The translations under genes were made by a program, and so were the position numbers. The notes beneath the pieces were generated by a model. The model made no database searches. It was not told where the DNA came from and worked only from the letters and a program-made list of their open reading frames with translations. Positions 7,549 through 15,309 of a stretch of 64,000 nt of DNA are shown one piece after another. Source of the DNA: Streptomyces maremycinicus. GTDB lineage: Bacteria > Actinomycetota > Actinomycetes > Streptomycetales > Streptomycetaceae. The DNA lies in contig NZ_BBYG01000022.1 in assembly GCF_001184025.1 (NCBI RefSeq), positions 124,001 to 188,000 of the forward strand, read 5' to 3'. Position 1 is the first letter of the stretch. Every line of letters starts with the position of its first letter.

Positions 7549-8008
7549 CGGGAGCCTCCCAGGTCGCCACTCTTCGCGTGGGTCATACACGCACCCGTCT
7601 GCCCCAGCCGTCGGCTGCCATTCCACCCGACTCGGTCGGGCGCCCAGGGGCAGGCCGGGAGCGGGGACCGGGGTGCGGAGCGGGCGCGCAGGCGACGGTG
7701 AGGGCGAGCCGGTGGGGGAGGGGCGTTACCGAAGGCCGGTCCCCGCCATCAAGATCGAGAACCGGACAACCGTCGCGAGCCCGCGAAGCGGGCCGGGGCC
7801 CGCGAGTCGATCAACGGTTTCCCTGCATCGTGCACGTACCGTCTCGGGTCGGACAGGGAGCAGACGTGACTGATCGACACGCCGAAGCGGCCCGCCCGTC
7901 AAGTGCGCTCCGGACAGTCATGTGTGACTGTCCGCATTGGATCTAGTGCGCAAAGTAACCGACTCTCTATGGTCAAAGCGACGCCAACTTCGCATCCCTG
8001 GAGGATTC
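7549..8008. other. 460-base intergenic tract upstream of the lipase gene
   Basis: No convincing gene is seen. Two hairpins stand out: a 6-bp stem with a 3-base loop (7779-7793), and a 9-bp perfect inverted repeat listed separately. The 75 bases before the lipase start are less GC-rich than the surroundings and probably hold its promoter, but I find no convincing -35/-10 pair. Confidence 0.5.
7912..7933. promoter_or_regulatory. Perfect 9+4+9 inverted repeat upstream of SGNH lipase gene
   Basis: Arms GGACAGTCA (7912-7920) and TGACTGTCC (7925-7933) are separated by TGTG. The element sits 75 bases before the start codon. It could be an operator or a hairpin; it is not followed by a T run, and the nearest upstream gene runs the other way. 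Confidence 0.5.
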
Positions 8009-8986
8009 GTGGCACGCTTCCGTACTCGTCCGGCCCTGCTGGCCCCAGCCGCGGCTCTCGTCGCGGCCACCCTCGCGCCCGTTCAGCTCGCCGGGGCGCA
8101 CCCCGCCGCCGCGGCGGCCGCGCACGAGTGGGTCGCCCTGGGGGACTCCTACACCGCGGGGGTCATCCCGGCCGCGGGCGACGTTTTCGAAGTGCCCCGG
8201 GACGGGTGCGAGCGCACCGACCAGTCGTATCCGCAGGTCGTCGACCGTGACCTCGGCTCTCTCCTGGAGCTGACGAACGTCAGCTGCGGCGCCGCCACCA
8301 TCGAGAACATCACCTTCCGGGCCCAGGAACCGATCGGCCGCCATCTGCCGCCCTTCTCGGAGGACCCGGACTACCCCTTCCCCGCGGTGCCTCCCCAGTC
8401 CCAGGCGGTGGGTCCCGGTACCGACGTGATCACCGTCGGCGCGGGCGGCAACACCCTCGGCTTCGCCGACATCCTCATGCGGTGCCTGCAGCTGGGCGGC
8501 GGCAGCGGCGGCGTGGACACCCCGTGCAAGGACGACCTGGCCGACGACATCCCCGGGCGGCTGGCCAAGGTGAGCAGGGACTACGACGAGATGCTCACCG
8601 TGCTCCGCGAACGGGCCCCGCACGCGAAGGTCCTGGCCGTCGGCTACCCCACGGTCATCCCCGAGGACACCGCCAAGTGCCGCTACAACGACCTGGAACA
8701 GTTCGGCCCCGTCACCCAGGGCGACCTGAACTGGCTGCGCACCGACGTCCTGGAACCGCTCAACAAGGTCATCGAGAAGTCAGCCGGCACCCACGACTCC
8801 GTCGGCTTCGTCAACCTCTACGACTCCTCCCGGAACCACAGTGTCTGCGACGCCGGCAAGTGGGTCGAGGGCATCTTCACCCGAGTCCCGGACCAGGTGG
8901 CCTTCGTCCATCCCAACGCCCTCGGCCACCGCAACGCCGCCGACCACGTGACGGCAGCACTGCTGGACGCCATCGGCGTGAACTGA
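8009..8986 (+). CDS. Secreted SGNH/GDSL hydrolase (lipase/esterase)
   Basis: The protein has 325 residues from a GTG with GGAGG four bases upstream. A signal peptide (ARFRTRPALLAPAAALVAAT then AHPAAAAAAH) is followed directly by block I, VALGDSYTAG, which holds the nucleophile Ser. The oxyanion block is VITVGAGGNTLGFADILM, in which the family Asn is kept. C-terminal block V is FVHPNALGH with the catalytic His. Cysteines at C-E-R-T, VSCGAA, RCLQ, PCKDD, KCRY and VCDAG suggest three disulphides, as in Streptomyces coelicolor and S. rimosus lipases. It should hydrolyse acyl esters outside the cell. It is monocistronic. Confidence 0.92.
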   Translation: MARFRTRPALLAPAAALVAATLAPVQLAGAHPAAAAAAHEWVALGDSYTAGVIPAAGDVFEVPRDGCERTDQSYPQVVDRDLGSLLELTNVSCGAATIENITFRAQEPIGRHLPPFSEDPDYPFPAVPPQSQAVGPGTDVITVGAGGNTLGFADILMRCLQLGGGSGGVDTPCKDDLADDIPGRLAKVSRDYDEMLTVLRERAPHAKVLAVGYPTVIPEDTAKCRYNDLEQFGPVTQGDLNWLRTDVLEPLNKVIEKSAGTHDSVGFVNLYDSSRNHSVCDAGKWVEGIFTRVPDQVAFVHPNALGHRNAADHVTAALLDAIGVN

Positions 8987-9156
8987 CCCCGGCACAGCTC
9001 CCCTTGAGTGCATGAGCCCCTGGCTTCCTGCCGGGCCTCGGGCTCCCTCGATCCGATTGAAAGGGTTCAACTCCCTCTCGCGGCAGCTGATTTGAGCCGT
9101 ATCCCCGCATCACCGCAGGTCGCCTGATCAAACTCGGGAAAACCTGTGCGCAGTCA

Positions 9157-9185
9157 TTGACGCGCGTCCCGGCCATCCCTACGTT
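9157..9185 (+). promoter_or_regulatory. Vegetative-type promoter of the alpha-L-rhamnosidase gene
   Basis: TTGACG (9157-9162) and TACGTT (9180-9185) are separated by 17 bases, a near-consensus pair for the main streptomycete sigma factor. Transcription would start near 9192, about 36 bases before the start codon. The -10 element runs into the palindromes at 9184-9206. Confidence 0.6.
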
Positions 9186-9206
9186 CACGGCCGTGAATCG
9201 ATTCAC
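9184..9206. promoter_or_regulatory. Overlapping palindromes (LacI-type operator) before the rhamnosidase gene
   Basis: Two perfect 14-bp palindromes share one arm: TTCACGGCCGTGAA (9184-9197) and GTGAATCGATTCAC (9193-9206). The second has the central CG typical of LacI-family operators. They cover the predicted -10 and transcription start, a position that would block initiation. No LacI gene lies in the window, so the regulator would act in trans. Confidence 0.6.
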
Positions 9207-9227
9207 CTTCTGCCTCTGGGGGTCGCA

Positions 9228-12200
9228 ATGATCAGTAGAAGGAACATCCTCGTGGGCGCCGCCGCCACGGTGGGCGCCGTGGCCGCGGGAACCGCGCCGG
9301 CCGTGGCCGCGCCCGGGACCGCCGTACCGCGTGCGGGCGAGGGCGCCCTGAGTCCGATCGCTCCGACCGTCGAGTACGTCCGGCAGCCCCTGGGCCTGGA
9401 CGTGGTGCGACCGCGGCTGAGCTGGCCGCTGACCGCGACCGGTTCGGGGCAGCGGCAGAGCGCCTATCAGGTGCGGGTGGCGTCGAGCGCGGCCGGTCTG
9501 TCCCGGCCGGACGTGTGGGACAGCGGCAAGGTCGACTCGGCCGAGTCCGTCCTCGTCCCGTACGCCGGGCCGCGACTCGAGCCGCGCACCCGCTACTTCT
9601 GGACCGTACGGGTCTGGGACGCGGCGGGCGGCGTCTCCGCGTGGAGCCCGGCGTCGTGGTGGGAGACCGGGCTGATGGACGCGTCCCAGTGGTCCGCGCA
9701 GTGGATATCCGCTCCCGCTTCCCTCACGGACGCCCCCTCCCTGGACGGCAGTTCGTGGATCTGGTTCGCCCAGGGGGACCCGGCGACCGGTGTCCCGGCC
9801 GGGACCCGGTGGTTCCGCCGCGCCCTCGACCTCCCCGAAGGCGTCACCGCCGCCACGCTGGTGATCAGCGCGGACAACGTCTACGCCGTGTCCCTCAACG
9901 GCGCCGAGGTGGCCCGCACCGACCTGGCCACGGACTTCGAGGGCTGGCGTCACCCGGCCGTCATCGACGTCCTCTCCCATGTCCGCTCCGGGACGAACAC
10001 GCTGGCCGTCTCGGCGACCAACGGCACGGACGGCCCCGCCGGGCTGATCGGCGTCCTGGCCGTCACCACGGCCTCCGGGGAACGGAAGTTCCTCACCGAC
10101 GGCTCCTGGAAGTCGACCGACCAGGAGCCGGCCCACGGCTGGCGCGAGCGGGACTTCGACGACAGCGGGTGGCCGGCCGCCAAGGTGGCCGCCGCCTGGG
10201 GAGCCGGCCCGTGGGGCCGGGTCGTGCCGGTGGTGTCCGCCGCCACCCAGCTCCGCCACGAGTTCCGGCTGCCGCACAAGAAGGTCGGCCGTGCCCGGCT
10301 GTACGCCACGGCCCTCGGCCTGTACGAGGCCCACCTCAACGGCACGCGCGTGGGACGCGATCAACTGGCCCCGGGCTGGACCGACTACCGCAAGCGTGTG
10401 CAGTACCAGACCTTCGACGTCACCGGCTCCGTCCGCCCCGGGGCCAACGCGATCGGCGCCTACCTCGCTCCGGGCTGGTACGCGGGCAACGTCGGGATGT
10501 TCGGACCGCACCAGTACGGCGAACATCCGGCGCTGCTGGCGCAGTTGGAGATCGAGTACGCCGACGGAACGAGCGAGCGCATCACGTCCGGGCCCGACTG
10601 GCGTGCCACCTCGGGGCCGATCGTCTCCGCGGACCTGCTCTCGGGCGAGACCTACGACGCCCGCAGGGAGACGGCCGGATGGACCTCGCCGGGCTTCGAC
10701 GACCGGTCATGGCTCGCGACCCGACGGACCGACAACGATGTCCCCGCTCGGATCGTCGCTCAGGTGGACGGTCCCGTACGCGTCGCCGGGGAACTGCGCA
10801 CCCGGACGGTCACCGAGCCGAAGCCGGGTGTCTTCGTCTTCGATCTGGGCCAGAACATGGTCGGCTCGGTCCGGCTGCGGGTGTCGGGCGAGGCGGGCAC
10901 GACGGTGCGGCTGCGGCACGCGGAGGTCCTGAACCCCGACGGCACGATCTACACCGCCAACCTGCGCACGGCCGCGGCGACCGACACGTACACCCTGAAG
11001 GGGACCGGGACGGAGGTCTACGAGCCTCGCTTCACGTTCCACGGCTTCCGCTACGTCGAGGTGACCGGATATCCCGGCACACCGTCGCCGGCAGCCCTGA
11101 CCGGGCGCGTCATGCACACATCCGCTCCGTTCACCTTCACGTTCGAGACCGACGTGCCGATGCTCGACAAGCTGCACAGCAACATCACCTGGGGGCAGCG
11201 CGGCAACTTCCTCTCGGTCCCGACGGACACACCGGCCCGTGACGAACGGCTCGGCTGGACCGGGGACATCAACGTCTTCGCGCCCACCGCCGCCTACACG
11301 ATGGAGTCCGCCCGCTTCCTCACCAAGTGGCTGGTCGATCTCCGTGACGGGCAGACCTCCGACGGCGCGTTCACGGACGTGGCACCGATGGTAGGCACGG
11401 TCGGCAACGGCGTCGCGGGCTGGGGCGACGCGGGGGTCACGGTCCCCTGGGCCCTCTACCGGGCATACGGGGACCGGCAGGTCCTCGCCGACGCCTGGCC
11501 GTCCGTCCAGGCGTGGCTGCGCTATCTGGAGCGCAACAGCGACGCCCTGCTGCGGCCGGCCGCGGGATACGGCGACTGGCTGAACGTGTCCGACGAGACG
11601 CCCAAGGATGTCGTCGCGACCGCCTGTTTCGCGCACAGCGCCGACCTCGCGGCCAGGATCGCGGCGGAACTGGGCGTGGACGCCGCGCCCTACACCGACC
11701 TCTTCACTCGCGTGCGCCAGGCGTTCGCGTCGGCGTACGTGGCGGCCGACGGCAGGGTGAAGGGAGACACCCAGACCGCGTACGTCCTCGCGCTGTCCAT
11801 GAACCTGGTGCCGGACAGCCTGCGGGAGGCGGCGGCGGACCGTCTGGTCGCCCTCGTCGAGGCCAAGGACTGGCATCTGTCGACCGGTTTCCTCGGCACC
11901 CCGCGGCTGCTGCCCGTCCTGACCGACACCGGGCACACCGATGTCGCCTACCGGCTGCTGCGGCAACGCACCTTCCCGAGCTGGGGCTACCAGATCGACA
12001 GGGGGGCGACCACCATGTGGGAGCGCTGGGACTCCGTCCGGCCGGACGGCGGCTTCCAGGACGCGGGCATGAACTCCTTCAACCACTACGCCTACGGCTC
12101 GGTGGGGGAGTGGATGTACGCCAACATCGCCGGTATCGCCCCGGGCCGGGCGGGCTACCGGCACATCGTCATCCGCCCGCGTCCAGGTGGTGAGGTCACC

Positions 12201-12431
12201 TCGGCCAAGGCCACGTTCACGTCCCTCTACGGCCCGGTGTCCACCTCGTGGAAGCAGCGGTCCGGCGGCTTCGAGCTGTCGTGCGGGGTGCCGGCGAACA
12301 CGACCGCCGAGGTGTGGATCCCCGCGGACGACCCCGCCGCGGTCACCCGCACGCACGGGACCTTCGTGCGGGCGGAGGACGGCTGCGCCGTGTTCGAGGT
12401 CGGTTCGGGAAGTCACCGGTTCACCGTGTGA
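9228..12431 (+). CDS. Tat-exported alpha-L-rhamnosidase, glycoside hydrolase family 78
   Basis: The protein has 1067 residues. A Tat signal peptide (ISRRNILVGAAATVGAVAAG) is followed by the usual GH78 layout: an N-terminal fibronectin-like domain, two beta-sandwich domains (to about 560), a six-hairpin catalytic barrel (about 600-960) and a C-terminal beta domain. The general acid is Glu673 in DTPARDERLGWTGD. The second catalytic Glu is Glu932 in TTMWERWDS. Their spacing of 259 residues equals that of Glu636/Glu895, which I recall for S. avermitilis SaRha78A. It should release L-rhamnose from plant glycosides or polysaccharides outside the cell. A promoter and operator precede it, and a strong hairpin (12438-12488) follows directly. 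Confidence 0.95.
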   Translation: MISRRNILVGAAATVGAVAAGTAPAVAAPGTAVPRAGEGALSPIAPTVEYVRQPLGLDVVRPRLSWPLTATGSGQRQSAYQVRVASSAAGLSRPDVWDSGKVDSAESVLVPYAGPRLEPRTRYFWTVRVWDAAGGVSAWSPASWWETGLMDASQWSAQWISAPASLTDAPSLDGSSWIWFAQGDPATGVPAGTRWFRRALDLPEGVTAATLVISADNVYAVSLNGAEVARTDLATDFEGWRHPAVIDVLSHVRSGTNTLAVSATNGTDGPAGLIGVLAVTTASGERKFLTDGSWKSTDQEPAHGWRERDFDDSGWPAAKVAAAWGAGPWGRVVPVVSAATQLRHEFRLPHKKVGRARLYATALGLYEAHLNGTRVGRDQLAPGWTDYRKRVQYQTFDVTGSVRPGANAIGAYLAPGWYAGNVGMFGPHQYGEHPALLAQLEIEYADGTSERITSGPDWRATSGPIVSADLLSGETYDARRETAGWTSPGFDDRSWLATRRTDNDVPARIVAQVDGPVRVAGELRTRTVTEPKPGVFVFDLGQNMVGSVRLRVSGEAGTTVRLRHAEVLNPDGTIYTANLRTAAATDTYTLKGTGTEVYEPRFTFHGFRYVEVTGYPGTPSPAALTGRVMHTSAPFTFTFETDVPMLDKLHSNITWGQRGNFLSVPTDTPARDERLGWTGDINVFAPTAAYTMESARFLTKWLVDLRDGQTSDGAFTDVAPMVGTVGNGVAGWGDAGVTVPWALYRAYGDRQVLADAWPSVQAWLRYLERNSDALLRPAAGYGDWLNVSDETPKDVVATACFAHSADLAARIAAELGVDAAPYTDLFTRVRQAFASAYVAADGRVKGDTQTAYVLALSMNLVPDSLREAAADRLVALVEAKDWHLSTGFLGTPRLLPVLTDTGHTDVAYRLLRQRTFPSWGYQIDRGATTMWERWDSVRPDGGFQDAGMNSFNHYAYGSVGEWMYANIAGIAPGRAGYRHIVIRPRPGGEVTSAKATFTSLYGPVSTSWKQRSGGFELSCGVPANTTAEVWIPADDPAAVTRTHGTFVRAEDGCAVFEVGSGSHRFTV

Positions 12432-12437
12432 CAGCCG

Positions 12438-12488
12438 CGCGGTCCGCCCGTGCGCTCCAGAACCTCCTGGGCGCGCGGGCGGACCGCG
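12438..12488 (+). terminator. Long-stem hairpin after the rhamnosidase gene
   Basis: The 18-base arm at 12438-12455 pairs with 12471-12488 (17 Watson-Crick pairs plus one T-G wobble). The 15-base loop contains a small CCAG/CTGG stem. It begins 7 bases after the stop codon. There is no T tract, as is usual in this genus. Confidence 0.75.
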
Positions 12489-12552
12489 TGCTGTCCGGGA
12501 CATGACGCGCGGACCCTGGCCGACATTGTCCACGAGCCCTCCGTCACGACCA

Positions 12553-12581
12553 TTGCCGACGGCAACACACCTCGCTATGTT
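12553..12581 (+). promoter_or_regulatory. lcp promoter with inverted repeat over the -35 box
   Basis: TTGCCG (12553-12558) and TATGTT (12576-12581) are 17 bases apart. The -35 box is also the left arm of a 6+1+6 inverted repeat, TTGCCGACGGCAA (12553-12565), which could bind a repressor. The leader to the start codon would be about 100 bases. Confidence 0.55.
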
Positions 12582-12691
12582 AATCGAAAATCACATCTGT
12601 GCGACGAGTTGCATCATGCTCGGGTCGCGCATTTGGCAAGTCTGCGAAGGCACCTAGAAGGATCTGACCCATCAGGGAAGCAGGTAAGTCA

Positions 12692-13897
12692 ATGGAGAAC
12701 CTCAGCAGGCGAAAGGCTCTGTCGCTCGGCGTCGCACTGGGCCTCGTGGGCGTGGCGAACCCCGCCCGGGCGTCGACGGGCTCGGCGAGCGAAGCCGCGG
12801 CCGCAGCCGCCGCCGGAACCGACCCGGCCTGGATCTGGGACGACGCGGCGGACCCGTTGATGGTCTCGATGCTCGACAACGGACATGTCCCGGCGATCAA
12901 CACCGCCTGGGCGTCGTGGGTGAACAACAACGACCCGCTGCCCGGCGGCCTGCCGGCCGATTTCGCCGCGTACCTGCGGCAGGTCAACCGGCTGCCCTCC
13001 TGGGCCGACCCCGTGAAGCTGGCCCGCGCCGCCGACTTCAACCGGCGCAGGGACACCTACCTCTTCATGCTGTACGGCCTCGGCAGCGGCATCATGAGCA
13101 CCGTGATCCCGCGCGAGGCCAAGAGCGTCTACTGGTCCGCGGGCGGCGCCGACATGCAGGACCGCGCGGCCAAGACGTTCACGTTCGGCTACGACCTCTC
13201 CCAGCTCGGAGCCTTCGAGCCGACGGGACAGTTCGTCGTGACCGCCAACAAGACCCGCGTGGTGCACGCAGCGGTGCGTCACCTGCTGCCGCAGTCGCCG
13301 CACTGGAAGGCGGTCGCCGACGAGACCGTCCCGATCAGCGCCGCCGACATCCTGGTCACCTTCCACAGCCTCGGCACCTACGTGTACCGCAAGCTCCTCG
13401 ACTGGAAGATCCCGTTCCCGGCCGCCGACCAGGAAGCGTTCCTCCACTCGTGGCAGGTCGCCGTCCACCTGCTCGGTGTGCCGTACGAGCACATCCCCAA
13501 GACCTGGGCGGCCGCCGAGAAGCAGTCGGCGCAGGTCCTCGCCCCGATCCTCACCCCGTCGACCGAGGGCATCGCCCTGGCCGAGGACCTGCTCGGCCTG
13601 ACCGCGCAGATAGACCTCGGCGTCACGCGCGGGTTCCTGAACGAGTTCGTGCGCTATGTGCTCAGCGACGAGGTCGGCGACTGGCTGGGACTGAAACGCG
13701 ACTACGCCTCGGCCGCACTGGTCCGCACCGCATGGCCGGCGTTCATCCTGTTCCGCGAAGGTCTGTCGCCCGTGATGCCCGGCACCTTCTACATGTTCGA
13801 CCAGTTCGTGCGCGCCCTGGCGATGCTGTTCCTGAACAAGGGCTCCTCCGGGACCACCACCCCCATCACGATCCCCACCGGAAACAGGGCGGCCTGA
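12692..13897 (+). CDS. lcp: Latex clearing protein Lcp, heme b rubber oxygenase
   Basis: The protein has 401 residues and starts with a twin-arginine signal (ENLSRRKALSLGVALGLVG). It then shows the Lcp/DUF2236 fold. Compared with the characterised 407-residue Lcp of Streptomyces sp. K30 (from memory), every key position fits with an offset of six. Glu142, Arg158, Lys161 (distal ligand) and Thr162 lie in REAKS and DRAAKTFTFG. Arg189, His192 (proximal heme ligand), Arg196 and His197 lie in NKTRVVHAAVRHLL. Lcp cleaves poly(cis-1,4-isoprene) outside the cell to oligo-isoprenoids with a ketone and an aldehyde end. The oxiAB genes found next to lcp in K30 are absent. A hairpin follows, then a convergent tandem-TetR gene. 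Function in rubber use versus other polyisoprenoids is inferred. Confidence 0.9.
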   Translation: MENLSRRKALSLGVALGLVGVANPARASTGSASEAAAAAAAGTDPAWIWDDAADPLMVSMLDNGHVPAINTAWASWVNNNDPLPGGLPADFAAYLRQVNRLPSWADPVKLARAADFNRRRDTYLFMLYGLGSGIMSTVIPREAKSVYWSAGGADMQDRAAKTFTFGYDLSQLGAFEPTGQFVVTANKTRVVHAAVRHLLPQSPHWKAVADETVPISAADILVTFHSLGTYVYRKLLDWKIPFPAADQEAFLHSWQVAVHLLGVPYEHIPKTWAAAEKQSAQVLAPILTPSTEGIALAEDLLGLTAQIDLGVTRGFLNEFVRYVLSDEVGDWLGLKRDYASAALVRTAWPAFILFREGLSPVMPGTFYMFDQFVRALAMLFLNKGSSGTTTPITIPTGNRAA

Positions 13898-13911
13898 GCC
13901 GGCGGACCGAC

Positions 13912-13932
13912 CCTCCGGCGTCCGCCCGGAGG
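13912..13932 (+). terminator. Hairpin after lcp
   Basis: A 7-bp stem CCTCCGG/CCGGAGG with a 7-base loop lies 14 bases after the lcp stop codon and before the convergent regulator gene. No T tract is present. Confidence 0.5.
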
Positions 13933-14008
13933 CATGGGCGAGGGGCGGACACCGGAGGCTCTCGCACGAGGCGCCGCACGACGTGACCCCCGCGTGGCCG
14001 CCGGGTCC

Positions 14009-15235
14009 CTAGGGGGTGTCGGACACCCCCTGGGCCGTTCGGAGTCCCAGAGCGCCCAGGACCAGAGCGGTCACGGCCGCACGGTGCCCGGCGCTGTCCT
14101 GCCACCGCAGTCTGCGTCCCGCCTCGACCACCACGCCGAAGCCCGCGTGCACCAGCACCCGGGCCTGGCGCGGGTCCAGTTCCGGCCGGGCCAGCCGCAA
14201 CTGCTGCTCCCAGACGGCGATGTGCTCCCGCTGCGCGAGGACCACGGGCCGCCGAAGGCCCACCGGCAGACCGGGGAGCTCGGCCTCGGCGACGCTGTTC
14301 AACTCGGTGTACTCGAAGCTGTAGGCCACGTACGTCGCCGCCAGCGCGACGACGGCGTCGTCCGGGCCGGACACCTCGTGCAGACTGCGCTCCACACCCT
14401 GGGCCAGCAGTCCCGCCGCCTGGAGGCAGGCCGCGGCCAGGATGTCGATCTTGCCGGGGTAGTGGCGGTAGAGCGCGGACGGCGTCAGCCCCACCGCCTC
14501 CGCGATCTGGCCGTTCGTGACGCTGGCGAAGCCGTCCCGGGCGAACAGCGGGATGGCGGCCGCGAGGATCTCCGCCCGTCGCGTGCGCGGCACCGGCCGG
14601 GCGGGCAGCTCGACGGGGGGCGCGCCCGGCCGGCCCGCCGCGGGATCGCTCGCGACCACGCCCAGCGCGGACGCCAGCAGCAGCTCCTCGGCCCGGCGTT
14701 GGGCGATGGAGGTGTGATGCATCGTGATGGACCCGATCGCGCCGAGAGCCGCCATGGCCCGCAGGCGCTCGTCGGACAGGGGGTGCTCGCGCTGTACCGC
14801 TTCGTCGACCCGCCCGACCAGGTGAGCGAACTTCGTCGCGAGACGCCGCCGGTCCTCGTGGTTGAGGTACCGGGCCTCCCATCGGTACACGCCGCCCGAC
14901 GAGCGGTGAGCGATGGTGATCCGGGTGACGGCGGTGAGCACGTCCGTCAGGCTCGCGCCGGACGGCACCTCGTCGAGCGCGGCGACCAGTCCGTCCACCA
15001 TGAGGTCGGCGCACTCGGCGAACAGCGCGTACTTGTTCGGGAAGTGCCGGTACAGAGCCGCCGCGGTGATGCCCACGCCGGCGGCGACCTCCTCCATGGA
15101 CGCCGCGTGGTAACCGCGCTCACTGAAGACCTTCCCGGCCGCCTCGACGATGAGCTGTCGGCGGTTGCGCGGACGGGCGGCCGCGGGTGGCCGGCCGGTC
15201 GCGGCCGAACGGGCGGGTGGGGAGGCGGAGGCCAT
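14009..15235 (-). CDS. Tandem-domain TetR-family regulator (two complete TetR units in one chain)
   Basis: The protein has 408 residues and contains two full TetR modules. The first DNA-binding domain (about residues 22-70) has LIVEAAGKVFSERGYHAASM and VGITAAALYRHFPNKYALFA. The second (about 215-265) has ILAAAIPLFARDGFASVTNG and VGLTPSALYRHYPGKIDILA. Each is followed by a helical ligand-type domain. TetR proteins normally dimerise, so this chain may act as a built-in pseudo-dimer that recognises an asymmetric site. It faces lcp tail to tail, 111 bases apart, and could control lcp or the catabolic genes on its other side. Its ATG is at 15233-15235. A 10-bp inverted repeat overlaps its stop codon. 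Confidence 0.88.
   Translation of the reverse strand: MASASPPARSAATGRPPAAARPRNRRQLIVEAAGKVFSERGYHAASMEEVAAGVGITAAALYRHFPNKYALFAECADLMVDGLVAALDEVPSGASLTDVLTAVTRITIAHRSSGGVYRWEARYLNHEDRRRLATKFAHLVGRVDEAVQREHPLSDERLRAMAALGAIGSITMHHTSIAQRRAEELLLASALGVVASDPAAGRPGAPPVELPARPVPRTRRAEILAAAIPLFARDGFASVTNGQIAEAVGLTPSALYRHYPGKIDILAAACLQAAGLLAQGVERSLHEVSGPDDAVVALAATYVAYSFEYTELNSVAEAELPGLPVGLRRPVVLAQREHIAVWEQQLRLARPELDPRQARVLVHAGFGVVVEAGRRLRWQDSAGHRAAVTALVLGALGLRTAQGVSDTP
14011..14031 (-). terminator. Hairpin overlapping the stop codon of the tandem TetR gene
   Basis: A perfect inverted repeat of 10 bp (AGGGGGTGTC / GACACCCCCT) has a single central base. It lies inside the last codons and stop of the gene and would fold into a very stable stem in the transcript. 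Confidence 0.5.
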
Positions 15236-15309
15236 GCGGATCAGTCAATCACACGCCCTCAGGCGGCCGGCCTCCCTCGGCGCGGACGGCACACGAGGTG
15301 ACTCCTGGA

